64,000 nucleotides of DNA, from assembly GCA_963799455.1 (NCBI GenBank), contig CAWCXF010000007.1, positions 1,426,001-1,490,000 on the forward strand, in the 5' to 3' direction. Shown one piece after another: positions 8,397 to 19,641 of the stretch (its first letter is position 1; every line of letters starts with the position of its first letter). The position numbers and the translations under genes were made by a program. Source of the stretch: CAWCXF01 sp963799455. Lineage in GTDB: Bacteria; Pseudomonadota; Alphaproteobacteria; Rhodobacterales; Rhodobacteraceae. The notes under the pieces are model-generated. The model ran no database searches. It worked only from the letters and a program-made list of their open reading frames with translations, and was not told the DNA's origin.

Positions 8397-8954
8397 TCAG
8401 CCCACGCCGCCGTCGGGGTCGGTCTTGCCGTGCTCCATGTCGCGGCGGACCTCCTCGAGGTCGATCTTGTCGGGGTCGCGCGGGTCCACGCCCTTGACGA
8501 GCCGCAGGTAGTTGACCTGGAGGATGCGGATCGTCATCAGCGCGAAGGCGATCGGCAGCACGAGGTAGATCCACCACATCGGCACGCCGAGCGTCTGGCT
8601 CGTCTGGAACGCGTTCATGCGGCTCAGGAATTGGTAGGAGAGCCACACGAAGTAGGCGTTGAAGGCGATCCAGAAGAGGTCCGCGAAGGCCTCGATCCAG
8701 CGCACCGCCGACTTCGGCAGCCAGCCGAACTGGAAGGTGACGCGGTTGTGCGCGCTCATCAGCGCGGCGTAGCTCGCGCCGAAGAAGACGAACCACACGA
8801 ACAAGTAGACCGACAGCTCCTCGATCCACGAGAAGGAGTAGCCGAACAGCTCGCGGCTGACGATCTGGGTGAAGAGCAGGACGACGAAGACGACCAGCAG
8901 CACCCGGCAGAGCACGCTCTCGATCGAGTCGAAGGCCTTGCGCAAGCTCGACAT
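8397..8954 (-). CDS. tauL: TRAP transporter small permease, taurine-type (DctQ family)
   Basis: A 185-residue four-helix membrane protein of the DctQ family. Features include FSWIEELSVYLFVWFVFFGA, NRVTFQF and TLGVPMWWIYLVLPIAFALM. It pairs with TauM to form the membrane part of the TRAP transporter. The C-terminal tail (residues 155-185) is hydrophilic and acidic. Gaps of 65 bases to tauK and 13 to tauM fit one transcript. Function is firm at the family level; substrate is inferred from the operon. Confidence 0.9.
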   Translation of the reverse strand: MSSLRKAFDSIESVLCRVLLVVFVVLLFTQIVSRELFGYSFSWIEELSVYLFVWFVFFGASYAALMSAHNRVTFQFGWLPKSAVRWIEAFADLFWIAFNAYFVWLSYQFLSRMNAFQTSQTLGVPMWWIYLVLPIAFALMTIRILQVNYLRLVKGVDPRDPDKIDLEEVRRDMEHGKTDPDGGVG

Positions 8955-9019
8955 GGGGTGGCTCCTCCCTCGATCCGCCGGGGCGCGCGCGCGCCCCGGC
9001 CCGGCCGCTCAGGGGCGGA

Positions 9020-10036
9020 TCAGGGCTGGTAGGGCTCGCGGCCGAGCGCGGACAGCACCTCGTTGAACTTCTCGACCCCGCCGATCTCGTCCATGTGCTT
9101 GGGCCAGACGGCGGAGGTGGCCAGGTCGATGAACTCCTGCTCGCCGTCCGCGGGGTCGATGATCTCCATCCCGCGCGACTCGAGCTCCGCCTTGATCTCG
9201 GCCTCCTTGTCGCGGAGATACTGCGCGGAGGCCTTGGTCGCGGCCTCTCCGGCCGTGATCATCGCCTGCTGCTCCTCCTCCGAGAGGCCCTGGAAGGTGC
9301 TCTCGGAGATCACCAGCGGCTCGATCGAGAAGACGTAGCGAAGGTTGGTGATGTAGTCCTGCACCTCGTCGAACTTCATCGAGTAGATGGTGAGGTAGGG
9401 GTTGTCCTGCCCGTCCACGACGCCTTGCTGGAGCGCCGCGAAGGTCTCCGACCAGGCCATCGGCGTGGGGTTCACGCCCCAGGCCTTGTAGGTGTCGATC
9501 ATGATCTCGTTCTTGGGCACCCGGATCACGAGCCCCTGGAGATCCTCGACCGTCTCGACCGGCCGCTTGGAGTTGGTCAGCCGCCGGAAGCCCGTGTAGC
9601 TCCAGCCCAGGATGCGCACGCCGGCGTCGCGGATGGTGTTCTCGGTCAGCTCCTGGCCGATCGGCCCCTGGGTCAGCGTCTCGGCGTCCTCGAGGCTGAG
9701 GATGACGTAGGGAAGCGTCATCGTGCCCACGGTGGGCGAGAACGGCGTGATGTTGTTGATCGCCACGATCGAGAAGTCGAGGAGCCCCATCGCGGCGTCG
9801 TTGATGGTGTCCTGCTCGGAGCCGAGCTGGCCGTTGAGGAAGAGCGTGCCGGTGTGCTCGCCGTCCGTCGCCTTCTCCAGCTCGGCGACGAAGGCCTTGC
9901 CGAGCTGCTCCTGGGCGCTGCCGGCGCCGTCGCCCAAGGAGATGTTGAACTCCTTGGCGCTCGTGGCGCCCGCCGCGCCCGCCGTCAGCATCAAGGCGGC
10001 CGCGGCCGCCGTGCCCTTGCGTGTCATCAAGCCCAT
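9020..10036 (-). CDS. tauK: TRAP transporter substrate-binding protein, taurine-type (DctP family)
   Basis: A 338-residue periplasmic DctP-type binding protein. It starts with a signal peptide (MGLMTRKGTAAAAALMLTAG, cleavage probably after the alanine-rich stretch near residue 27). The conserved DctP segment GLVIRVPKNEIMIDTYKAWG contains the substrate-contacting arginine, followed by NPTPMAWSETFAALQQGVVDGQDNP. It is the first gene of the taurine operon, directly facing tauR across 158 bases. Taurine as ligand is inferred from the downstream pathway genes and the divergent regulator. Confidence 0.92.
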   Translation of the reverse strand: MGLMTRKGTAAAAALMLTAGAAGATSAKEFNISLGDGAGSAQEQLGKAFVAELEKATDGEHTGTLFLNGQLGSEQDTINDAAMGLLDFSIVAINNITPFSPTVGTMTLPYVILSLEDAETLTQGPIGQELTENTIRDAGVRILGWSYTGFRRLTNSKRPVETVEDLQGLVIRVPKNEIMIDTYKAWGVNPTPMAWSETFAALQQGVVDGQDNPYLTIYSMKFDEVQDYITNLRYVFSIEPLVISESTFQGLSEEEQQAMITAGEAATKASAQYLRDKEAEIKAELESRGMEIIDPADGEQEFIDLATSAVWPKHMDEIGGVEKFNEVLSALGREPYQP

Positions 10037-10140
10037 GCGTCTCTCCCTTCGGGTCGCGCGTCGCGCGGCTTCGGCCGTCCCCGTCTCGCGCGGGATGCCC
10101 GGCCGGCCGATCTCCCGTTAACGCAAGGCGAAGGGCGGCC

Positions 10141-10172
10141 ATAGGGCCAGCTGCGCCTTTGACTTGGTCCAG
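10141..10172 (-). promoter_or_regulatory. Candidate TauR operator, two direct repeats
   Basis: Read on the minus strand, CTGGACCAAG (10172-10163) and CTGGCCCTAT (10150-10141) are direct repeats with start-to-start spacing of 22 bases, two helical turns. Each matches 8 of 10 positions of the CTGGACYTAA repeat that I recall for TauR of Rhodobacter capsulatus. They lie between tauR and the tauK start, where an activator of the operon would bind. The consensus is from memory and should be verified. Confidence 0.5.
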
Positions 10173-10194
10173 AGGGGCGCGCAGGATCGCGCCC

Positions 10195-11826
10195 GTGCCG
10201 CAAGCCTGCCTGCCAGCCGAGGCGTTCTTCGTCGCCCGCACCACGGGGCGCGCGCTCCAGGCCCAGATCCGGGAGGCCGTGATCGAGGCGGTGGCGGGCG
10301 GCCGCGCGCCGCCGGGCACGCGGATGCCCTCCTCGCGCAGCCTCGCCGCGCATCTGGGCGTGGCGAGGCTCACCGTCACGCTGGCCTATCAGGAGCTCGT
10401 CGCCCGCGGCTGGCTCGCGGCCACGCCGCGCTCGGGCTACCGCGTGGCCCACGCGGCGCCGGTGGCGCGGCTCGCCGCGACCGGGACGGAGGGGCCGCGG
10501 GTGGCATCCGGGCGGGGGCCGGGGCATGGGGCGGCGCGCGGCCCCGGCGGCGTGGCCGACTGGGACCGGCTGCTCGGGGCGGTCCCCGAGCCCCGGCCGC
10601 GGGTGGTCAAGCCGGCCGACTGGCGGCGCCATCCCTACCCCTTCGTCTACGGCCAGATGGACGCGTCGATCTTCGACCACGCCGCCTGGCGCGACTGCAC
10701 GCGCCAGGCGCTCGGGCGGCGCGACTTCGAGGAGACGGCCGGCGACGCCTTCGCCGCCGACGATCCGATGCTGGTGGACATCATCCGCCGCCGCAGCCTG
10801 CCGCGGCGCGGGATCGAGGCGCGCCCGGGCGAGATCCTCGTCACGCTGGGGGCGCAGCACGCGCTGTGGCTCGTGGCGGAGCTGCTCACCCGCGCGCCGC
10901 TGGTCGCCGCGACCGAGGAGCCGGGCTACCCCGACACCCGCCACGCGCTCGGCTGGTGCGGCGCCGAGGTGACGCCCGTCTTGGTCGGCCGGGCCGGGCT
11001 CGACCCCGCCGCCCTGCCCGAGGGCATCGGCGCGGTCTTCGTCACCCCGAGCCACCACGCGCCCACCGGCGCGACCATGCCGCTCGATCGCCGCCACGCG
11101 CTGCTGGCGCGAGCGCGCGAGCGCGACTTCGTGGTGGTCGAGGACGACTACGAGTTCGAGATGAGCTTCCTCGGGCCGCCCCTCCCGGCGCTCAAGTCGC
11201 TCGATGCCGACGGGCGGGTGATCTACGTCGGCAGCTTCTCCAAGGCGCTGTTCCCGGGGCTGCGGCTGGGCTACCTCGTGGGGCCGGCGCCCTTCATCGG
11301 GGCCGCGCGCGAGCTGCGCGCGATCATGCTGCGCCACCCGCCGGGGCATCTTCAGCGCGCGGCCGCCTACTTCCTGGCGCAGGGCCATTGCGACGCGCTC
11401 ATCGCCCGCATGAAGGAGCGCTTCGCCGAGCGCCGAGCGGCGCTCGCGCGCGCCCTGGACGGGGCCGGGCTGGAGGTCGCGGGCGCGGCCGGCTTCGGCG
11501 GCTCGGCGCTGTGGATGAAGGCGCCGGGCGGGATCGACGCGGGGCGCCTGGCCGCGCGCCTCCTCGATCGCGGCGTGGTGATCGAGCCGGGCGCGCCCTG
11601 GTTCGCCGCGGGGGGGCCGAGCCCCTTCTTCCGCCTCGGCTACTCCGTCATCGCGGCGCAGCGGATCCCCGAGGGGGTGGGGCGCCTTCGTGCCGCGATC
11701 GACGAGCTGCGCTCCTGCGGTGAGGACGCCGCCCGACTGGCGGAGGCGCCGCGCCGGGGGCGCGGGCGGCCCCGGGGAGGGCGCCGCGCCCCCGGCGCGG
11801 TTGAAGCGCCGGCGGGTCCGCGCTAG
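10195..11826 (+). CDS. tauR: MocR-family (GntR-HTH plus aminotransferase fold) regulator of taurine genes
   Basis: A chimeric regulator of about 543 residues. A GntR winged helix comes first (LQAQIREAVIEAV, MPSSRSLAAHLGVARLTVTL, YQELVARGWLAATPRSGYRV), then a class-I aminotransferase-like domain with the PLP-lysine segment YVGSFSKALFPGLRLGYLVG. MocR proteins use this domain as a ligand sensor. The divergent position to tauKLM-xsc-pta identifies it as TauR, known to need PLP-taurine chemistry in Rhodobacter. The GTG at 10195 is chosen because homology begins a few residues later and no in-frame ATG fits. The last ~30 residues are Arg/Gly/Pro-rich, an unusual tail. Confidence 0.88.
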   Translation: MPQACLPAEAFFVARTTGRALQAQIREAVIEAVAGGRAPPGTRMPSSRSLAAHLGVARLTVTLAYQELVARGWLAATPRSGYRVAHAAPVARLAATGTEGPRVASGRGPGHGAARGPGGVADWDRLLGAVPEPRPRVVKPADWRRHPYPFVYGQMDASIFDHAAWRDCTRQALGRRDFEETAGDAFAADDPMLVDIIRRRSLPRRGIEARPGEILVTLGAQHALWLVAELLTRAPLVAATEEPGYPDTRHALGWCGAEVTPVLVGRAGLDPAALPEGIGAVFVTPSHHAPTGATMPLDRRHALLARARERDFVVVEDDYEFEMSFLGPPLPALKSLDADGRVIYVGSFSKALFPGLRLGYLVGPAPFIGAARELRAIMLRHPPGHLQRAAAYFLAQGHCDALIARMKERFAERRAALARALDGAGLEVAGAAGFGGSALWMKAPGGIDAGRLAARLLDRGVVIEPGAPWFAAGGPSPFFRLGYSVIAAQRIPEGVGRLRAAIDELRSCGEDAARLAEAPRRGRGRPRGGRRAPGAVEAPAGPR

Positions 11827-11879
11827 GCCCTGACGGCCCGGACCTGCGGCCGGGCCACGAGGGGTCGAGGGGGACGCCG

Positions 11880-13085
<1,206 letters not shown>

Positions 13086-13108
13086 CGCGCTCAGAGAGGG
13101 AGGCGCGG

Positions 13109-14101
13109 ATGGACGCCCAGGAGGTCGGGGCCGAGGGCCGCGGGGCCCGGTCGCTCGACGAGATGGACGCCCGCGAGCGCGCCTTCCAGGAGCGCATCGA
13201 CCGCGGCGAGAAGGTCGAGCCCAAGGAGTGGATGCCCGAGGGCTACCGCAAGACCCTGATTCGCCAGATCGGCCAGCACGCGCATTCCGAGATCGTGGGC
13301 CAACTCCCCGAGGGCAATTGGATCACCCGCGCGCCGACGCTGGAGCGCAAGGCGATCCTGCTGGCCAAGGTGCAGGACGAGGCGGGGCACGGCCTCTACC
13401 TCTACTGCGCGGCCGAGACCTTGGGCGTCACCCGCGACGAGATGTTCGACCAGCTCCATTCGGGCCGCGCCAAGTACTCCTCGATCTTCAACTACCCGAC
13501 GCTGAGCTGGGCCGACATGGGGGCGATCGGCTGGCTCGTGGACGGCGCCGCGATCATGAACCAGGTGCCGCTCCAGCGCTGCTCCTACGGTCCCTACGCC
13601 CGCGCGATGGTGCGGATCTGCAAGGAGGAGAGCTTCCACCAGCGCCAGGGCTACCACATCATGATGACGCTCGCCCGCGGCAGCCAGGCGCAGCGCCGCA
13701 TGGCGCAGGACGCGCTCAACCGTTGGTGGTGGCCGTCGCTGATGATGTTCGGGCCGTCCGACGAGGCCTCGGTGCACTCGGCCCAGTCGATGGCCTGGGG
13801 CATCAAGCAGAACACGAACGACGAGCTGCGCCAGAAGTTCGTCGACCAGACCGTGCCTCAGGCCGAGCATCTGGGCCTGACGGTGCCCGACCCCGACCTC
13901 GTGTGGTCCGAGGAGAAGGGCGGCCACGACTTCGGCGAGCCCGACTGGGAGGAGTTCTTCGCGGTCATCGCGGGCGACGGCCCCTGCAACCGCGAGCGGC
14001 TCGGGGCGCGCCGCAAGGCCTGGGCCGACGGCCGGTGGTTCCGCGAGGGGCTGATGGCCCACGCCGCCAAGCGCGAGGGCGCGAGGATGGCCGCGCAATG
14101 A
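13109..14101 (+). CDS. paaA: Phenylacetyl-CoA 1,2-epoxidase, catalytic alpha subunit
   Basis: A 330-residue ferritin-like di-iron protein. Iron-ligand segments are visible: KVQDEAGHGLYLY (ExxH), MVRICKEESFHQRQGYHIMM (second ExxH) and the family block NRWWWPSLMMFGPSDE. With PaaB, C, D and E it forms the multicomponent oxygenase that makes the ring epoxide of phenylacetyl-CoA. The start at 13109 follows GAGAGGGAGG. Its stop overlaps the start of paaB in ATGA. Length and motifs are normal. Confidence 0.97.
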   Translation: MDAQEVGAEGRGARSLDEMDARERAFQERIDRGEKVEPKEWMPEGYRKTLIRQIGQHAHSEIVGQLPEGNWITRAPTLERKAILLAKVQDEAGHGLYLYCAAETLGVTRDEMFDQLHSGRAKYSSIFNYPTLSWADMGAIGWLVDGAAIMNQVPLQRCSYGPYARAMVRICKEESFHQRQGYHIMMTLARGSQAQRRMAQDALNRWWWPSLMMFGPSDEASVHSAQSMAWGIKQNTNDELRQKFVDQTVPQAEHLGLTVPDPDLVWSEEKGGHDFGEPDWEEFFAVIAGDGPCNRERLGARRKAWADGRWFREGLMAHAAKREGARMAAQ

Positions 14102-14451
14102 GCTCGGTCAGCCCGTCCCCCTACCCGGACGTGAAGGCCGACGCGCCGCAGGCCCCGGACCACCGCCGATCCTCCGAGTGGCCGCTCTGGGAGGTCTTCA
14201 TCCGCGGCCAGCACGGGCTCAACCACCGCCATGTGGGCAGCCTGCACGCGCCCGACGCGGAGATGGCGATCCTGAACGCGCGCGACGTCTACACCCGGCG
14301 CAGCGAGGGCGTGAGCATCTGGGTCGTGCGCTCCTCGCAGATCGCGGCCAGCGCGCCCTCGGACAAGGGGCCGCTGTTCGACCCGGCCAACGCCAAGGTC
14401 TACCGCCACCCCACCTTCTTCGAGATCCCCGAGGAGGTGGGGCACATGTGA
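14098..14451 (+). CDS. paaB: Phenylacetyl-CoA epoxidase subunit PaaB
   Basis: A 117-residue PaaB family protein. Core motifs are EWPLWEVFIRGQHGLNHRHV, GSLHAPDAEMAILNARDVY and TRRSEGVSIWVV. PaaB bridges the PaaA/PaaC heterodimers in the epoxidase. The N-terminal ~25 residues are an extra hydrophilic leader compared with the ~95-residue enterobacterial form. The ATG at 14098 overlaps the paaA stop, and its own stop overlaps the GTG of paaC, showing tight translational coupling. Confidence 0.95.
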   Translation: MSSVSPSPYPDVKADAPQAPDHRRSSEWPLWEVFIRGQHGLNHRHVGSLHAPDAEMAILNARDVYTRRSEGVSIWVVRSSQIAASAPSDKGPLFDPANAKVYRHPTFFEIPEEVGHM

Positions 14452-15221
14452 GCGGGGCGGCGGAGGCGGAGCCGCCGGGGCCGTTCGAGCTGGCGCTGCG
14501 GATGGGCGACAACGCGCTGATCCTCGGGCAGCGGGTGTCGGAGTGGTGCGGCCACGCGCCCGCGCTGGAGGAGGACATCGCGCTCGCCAACGTGGCGCTC
14601 GACCTGATCGGCCAGGCCCAGCTCTGGCTCGGGCTCGCGGGCGAGGTCGAGGGGCGCGGCCGCGGCGCCGACGACCTGGCCTACCTGCGCGACGTGCCCG
14701 ACTTCCGCAACGTCTTGCTGGTCGAGAGGCCCAACGGCGACTTCGCCTCCACCTTGATGCGCCAGCACCTCTTCGACGCCTGGCACCTGCCGACGCTCCG
14801 GGGGCTCATGGCCTCGCGCGAGCCCCGCGTCGCCGAGATCGCCGAGAAGGCCGCCAAGGAGGTCGCCTACCACCTGGAGCGCAGCGCCGACCTGGTGGTG
14901 CGGTTGGGCGACGGCTCGCCCGAGAGCCACGAGCGGATGCAGCGCGCGCTCGACGAGCTGTGGCCCTACACCGGCGAGATGATCGCGCCCGACGCGACCG
15001 ACGAGGCGCTGGCGGCCGAGGGGCTGGCGCCCGACCCCGAGGGCGTGGCGCGCGCCTGGGCCGCCCATGTCGAGGCGACGCTGGAGGCGGCGACGCTGCG
15101 CCATCCCGAGAGCGGCTACATGCACCGCGGCGGCAAGGGCGGCGTGCACTCCGAGCACCTGGGCTACGTGCTGGCCGAGATGCAGTTCCTGCAGCGCGCC
15201 TATCCCGGCCTTCAGTGGTAG
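14448..15221 (+). CDS. paaC: Phenylacetyl-CoA epoxidase structural subunit PaaC
   Basis: A 257-residue ferritin-like protein, the non-catalytic partner of PaaA. Recognisable segments are GDNALILGQRVSEWCGHAPA, LEEDIALANVALDLIGQA, DVPDFRNVLLVERPNGDFA and YHLERSADLVVRLGDGSPES. The GTG at 14448 is chosen because it overlaps the paaB stop and starts the conserved N-terminus; an internal ATG would cut the first helix. It keeps many of the helices but not a full set of iron ligands, as in the family. Confidence 0.95.
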   Translation: MSGAAEAEPPGPFELALRMGDNALILGQRVSEWCGHAPALEEDIALANVALDLIGQAQLWLGLAGEVEGRGRGADDLAYLRDVPDFRNVLLVERPNGDFASTLMRQHLFDAWHLPTLRGLMASREPRVAEIAEKAAKEVAYHLERSADLVVRLGDGSPESHERMQRALDELWPYTGEMIAPDATDEALAAEGLAPDPEGVARAWAAHVEATLEAATLRHPESGYMHRGGKGGVHSEHLGYVLAEMQFLQRAYPGLQW

Positions 15222-15229
15222 GAGGGAGC

Positions 15230-15703
15230 ATGGACGCGACGCTCGCCAGTCCCGCGCTCGCGGAGGTCTGGTCGTGGCTCGCCGAGGTGCCCGACCCCGA
15301 GATCCCGGCGGTCTCGATCGTTGACCTGGGCATCGTGCGCGACGTGGCGTGGGACGGCGCCACGCTGGTGGTGGCGATCACGCCGACCTACTCGGGCTGC
15401 CCGGCCACCTCCGTCATCGCCTTCGAGGTCGAGCGCCACCTGCGCGCGCGCGGCGTCGAGCGGCTGCGGCTGGAGCGGCGGCTGTCGCCCGCCTGGACCA
15501 CCGACTGGATCGGCGAGGAGGCGCGCGAGAGGCTGCGCGCCTACGGCATCGCGCCGCCGGGGCCGCGCGGCGGCGCCGTGTCCTGCCCTCGCTGCGGCTC
15601 GGCGGCGACGCAGAAGGTGAGCCAGTTCGGCTCGACGCCCTGCAAGGCGGCCTGGCGCTGCGCCGACTGCCTGGAGCCCTTCGACCACTTCAAGTGCCAC
15701 TGA
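15230..15703 (+). CDS. paaD: Epoxidase maturation protein PaaD (MIP18 family, zinc-ribbon tail)
   Basis: A 157-residue protein in two parts. The N-terminal MIP18/DUF59 domain has EVPDPEIPAVSIVDLGIVRD and TPTYSGCPATSVIAFEVE. The C-terminal four-cysteine cluster has CPRCGS, TPCKAAWRCADC and CLEPFDHFKCH. PaaD is thought to help iron-sulfur or di-iron centre assembly in the Paa oxygenase. GGAGGGAG precedes the ATG at 15230. Both domains are intact. Confidence 0.95.
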   Translation: MDATLASPALAEVWSWLAEVPDPEIPAVSIVDLGIVRDVAWDGATLVVAITPTYSGCPATSVIAFEVERHLRARGVERLRLERRLSPAWTTDWIGEEARERLRAYGIAPPGPRGGAVSCPRCGSAATQKVSQFGSTPCKAAWRCADCLEPFDHFKCH

Positions 15704-15720
15704 GCCGGGGCAGGGGGCTG

Positions 15721-16790
<1,070 letters not shown>

Positions 16791-16794
<4 letters not shown>

Positions 16795-17570
16795 GCGCCG
16801 AGGCCGCGGCCGAGGGGACGATGCCGCTGGAGGACTACGTCGCGCGGGGCGGCGTGCTGACCTCGCCCGACAACGCCTCGCCGCGCTACCGGGGCGAGCT
16901 CATGCGGCTGATGGCGAGCTTCGTGGACAGCGAGCTGGCCGGCGCCGCGGGCTTCGCCGACGCCATCAACGACGGCCCCGGCCTGAAGGAGCGCATCAGC
17001 GCCTCGCGCATCGTGCTGGAGAAGCTCGACCACGCCGAGCGGGTGCTGAGGATCATGGCCGAGTTCGGCGCCGACACGGGGCGCTACTTCGGCCAGCACC
17101 CCTGGGCCGAGCGCGTGGCGCGCGACGCCGACATCGGCGCCACGCGCCGAGGCGGCGACATGCGGCTCGCCGTGTTCCACTACCCGCTCCAGGGCTGGGC
17201 CGACGCGGTGGTGATGAACGTGCTGATGGGCACCGCGGTGACGATCCAGTTGGGCGAGCTGTCCCGGATCTCCTACCAGCCGCTCGCCGACGCCTTCCGC
17301 GCCATCGAGCCGCGCGAGCGCCATCACGCCGAGCTCGGGATCGAGGGCCTGCGCGGGATCCTCGCGGGCCCCGAGGCGCGCGCGAAGCTCGAGGCGTCGC
17401 TCGCCTACTGGATGCCGCGCGTCGCCGCGAGCTTCGGCGCCGAGGGCTCCGCGCGCTTCGAGGCGCTGCGCCGCTTCGGCCTGCGCCACGCCCCGAACGA
17501 GGCGCTCAAGGCCGCCTGGCAGGCCGAGGTCACGCGGCTCCTCGACGAGCTGGGCCTCGCCCGTCCCTGA
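16791..17570 (+). CDS. PaaA/PaaC-family ferritin-like protein of unknown role
   Basis: A 259-residue helical protein that resembles the PaaA_PaaC family (for example RYRGELMRLMASFVDSELAG, IVLEKLDHAERVLRIMAEFG, GRYFGQHPW, IEPRERHHAELGIEGL) but is neither PaaA nor PaaC, both of which are already present. One candidate di-iron motif is standard (ERHH, ExxH); the other reads EKLDH, with the acid shifted by one, so metal binding may be altered. It is coupled to paaE by an ATGA overlap and followed 16 bases later by paaZ. An accessory oxygenase subunit, or a separate CoA-thioester oxygenase fed by PaaE, are inferences. Confidence 0.8.
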
Positions 17571-17586
17571 CCGCCGGAGCGCGCCG

Positions 17587-19641
17587 ATGAACGCCCCCCC
17601 GACCACCCCGCGCCGCCTCGAAAGCTACGTCTGCGGCGAGTGGCGGCGCGGCTCGGGCGAGGGCAGGCCGCTGCTCGACGCCTCCACCGGCGAGGTCGTG
17701 GCGCTGATCGACGCGGGCGGGCTCGACCACGCGGGCGCGCTCGCCTACGCCCGCGAGCGGGGCGGCCCGGCCTTGCGCGCCATGACCTTCCACCAGCGCG
17801 CCTTGATGCTCAAGGCGCTGGGCCAGCATCTGATGGCCGCCAAGGAGGCGTTCTACGCCCTCTCGACGCTCACGGGCGCCACGCGCTCGGACGCCTGGAT
17901 CGACGTCGACGGCGGCATCGGCACGCTTCTCTCCTACGGCTCGAAGGGCCGGCGCGAGCTTCCCAACGCCCGCATCCTGCTCGACGGGCCGCCCGAGCCG
18001 CTCTCGCCCGACGCCACCTTCTCGGGCCAGCACGTGCTGACGCCGCTCGAAGGTGTGGCGATCCACATCGACGCCTTCAACTTCCCCGTCTGGGGGATGC
18101 TGGAGAAGCTGGCGCCGACGCTGCTCGCCGGGATGCCCGCGCTGATCAAGCCCGCGAGCCAGACCGCCTACGTCACGGAGGCGGTCGTGCGCCGGATGAT
18201 CGAGACGGGGATCCTCCCCGACGGCGCGCTCCAGCTCGTCTCGGGCTCGTTGGGCGACATGCTCGATCACGTCACGGCGCAGGACGTGGTGACGCTGACG
18301 GGCTCGGCCGAGACGGGCCGCACGCTGCGCGCGCACCCCGCCATCGTCGCCCACTCCGTGCGCTTCACCATGGAGGCCGACAGCCTCAACGCGGCGATCC
18401 TCGGCCCCGATGCGGGGCCCGGCACGCCCGAGTTCGACCTCTTCGTGCGTGAGGTCGCGCGCGAGATGACCGCCAAGACGGGGCAGAAATGCACCGCCAT
18501 CCGCCGCGTGATCGCGCCGCGCACGCAGTGCGACGCGCTCGTCGCAGCACTTTCCGAGCGGCTGGGCAAGGTGGCGGTCGGCAACCCCGCCGACGAATCC
18601 GTCCGCATGGGGCCGCTCGCCAGCCTCGGCCAGCGCGAGGAGGTGCGCGCCCGCGTGGCCGAGCTGGCCGCGGAGGCCGAGATCGTCGCGGGCGACCCCG
18701 ACGCGCCGCGGCTCGTCTCGGGCGACGCCGAGGCGGGCGCCTTCGTCTCCCCGCTGGTGCTCTACTGCGACCGGCCCGGCCGCGCGGAGGCAATCCACGA
18801 GGTCGAGGCGTTCGGGCCGGTCTCCACCGTCATGCCCTACGACGCGCCCGAGGAGGCGATGGCGCTGGCGCGCCGCGGGGGCGGGAGCCTCGTCGCCTCG
18901 GTCTTCACCGACGACCCCGCCTTCGCGCGCGAGGCGGTCGAGGGGCTCGCCCCCTGGCACGGCCGGATCCTGCTCGGCAACCGCGCGAGCGCCGAGACCT
19001 CCACCGGCCACGGCTCGCCCCTGCCGATGCTGGTGCATGGCGGCCCCGGACGCGCGGGCGGCGGCGAGGAGCTGGGGGGCGTGCGCGCGCTCACGCACTA
19101 CATGCAGCGCACCGCGCTCCAGGGGCCGCCGGGGCTCCTCGCCGCCGCCACGGGGCGCTGGATGACGGGGGCGCCCACGCGCGAGGAGGGCCACCCGTTC
19201 CGAAAATCGCTCGCCGAGCTGGAGGTCGGCGACCGGCTGGTGACGGGCGCGCGCACCGTCACGCTCGAGGACATCGAGCACTTCGCCGGCTTCACCGGCG
19301 ACACCTTCTACGCCCACATGGACGAGCAGGCCGCCCGCGCGAACCCCTTCTTCGAGGGCCGCGTGGCGCATGGCTACCTGATCGTCTCCTTCGCCGCGGG
19401 CCTCTTCGTCGATCCCGCGCCGGGTCCGGTGCTCGCCAACTACGGCGTGGACGACCTGCGCTTCCTGACGCCGGTGAACCCCGGCGACGCCCTGCGCGCG
19501 ACGCTGACCTGCAAGGCGATCGAGCCGCGCGAGACCGATGGCTACGGCGAGGTGCGCTGGGACTGCACCGTGGCCAACCAGGACGCGCAGGTGGTCGCGC
19601 AGTACGACGTGCTGACCCTGGTCGCCAAGACGCGGGGCTGA
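17587..19641 (+). CDS. paaZ: Oxepin-CoA hydrolase / 3-oxo-5,6-dehydrosuberyl-CoA semialdehyde dehydrogenase
   Basis: A 684-residue bifunctional protein. The N-terminal ~520 residues are an aldehyde dehydrogenase with its catalytic cysteine near residue 302 in KTGQKCTAIRRVI and the glutamate region FTMEADSLNAAILGPDAG. The C-terminal part is a MaoC-type hydratase (FAGFTGDTFYAHMDEQAA, VAHGYLIVSFAAGLFV) that opens the oxepin ring. Fusion of both activities is the normal PaaZ arrangement. It ends the forward paa string; paaF, paaG, paaH and paaI are not in the window. Confidence 0.96.
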   Translation: MNAPPTTPRRLESYVCGEWRRGSGEGRPLLDASTGEVVALIDAGGLDHAGALAYARERGGPALRAMTFHQRALMLKALGQHLMAAKEAFYALSTLTGATRSDAWIDVDGGIGTLLSYGSKGRRELPNARILLDGPPEPLSPDATFSGQHVLTPLEGVAIHIDAFNFPVWGMLEKLAPTLLAGMPALIKPASQTAYVTEAVVRRMIETGILPDGALQLVSGSLGDMLDHVTAQDVVTLTGSAETGRTLRAHPAIVAHSVRFTMEADSLNAAILGPDAGPGTPEFDLFVREVAREMTAKTGQKCTAIRRVIAPRTQCDALVAALSERLGKVAVGNPADESVRMGPLASLGQREEVRARVAELAAEAEIVAGDPDAPRLVSGDAEAGAFVSPLVLYCDRPGRAEAIHEVEAFGPVSTVMPYDAPEEAMALARRGGGSLVASVFTDDPAFAREAVEGLAPWHGRILLGNRASAETSTGHGSPLPMLVHGGPGRAGGGEELGGVRALTHYMQRTALQGPPGLLAAATGRWMTGAPTREEGHPFRKSLAELEVGDRLVTGARTVTLEDIEHFAGFTGDTFYAHMDEQAARANPFFEGRVAHGYLIVSFAAGLFVDPAPGPVLANYGVDDLRFLTPVNPGDALRATLTCKAIEPRETDGYGEVRWDCTVANQDAQVVAQYDVLTLVAKTRG

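Noticed and set aside
17587..19641. Long antisense frame of 721 codons opposite paaZ
   Set aside because: No domain; paaZ on the plus strand is complete with both catalytic domains.
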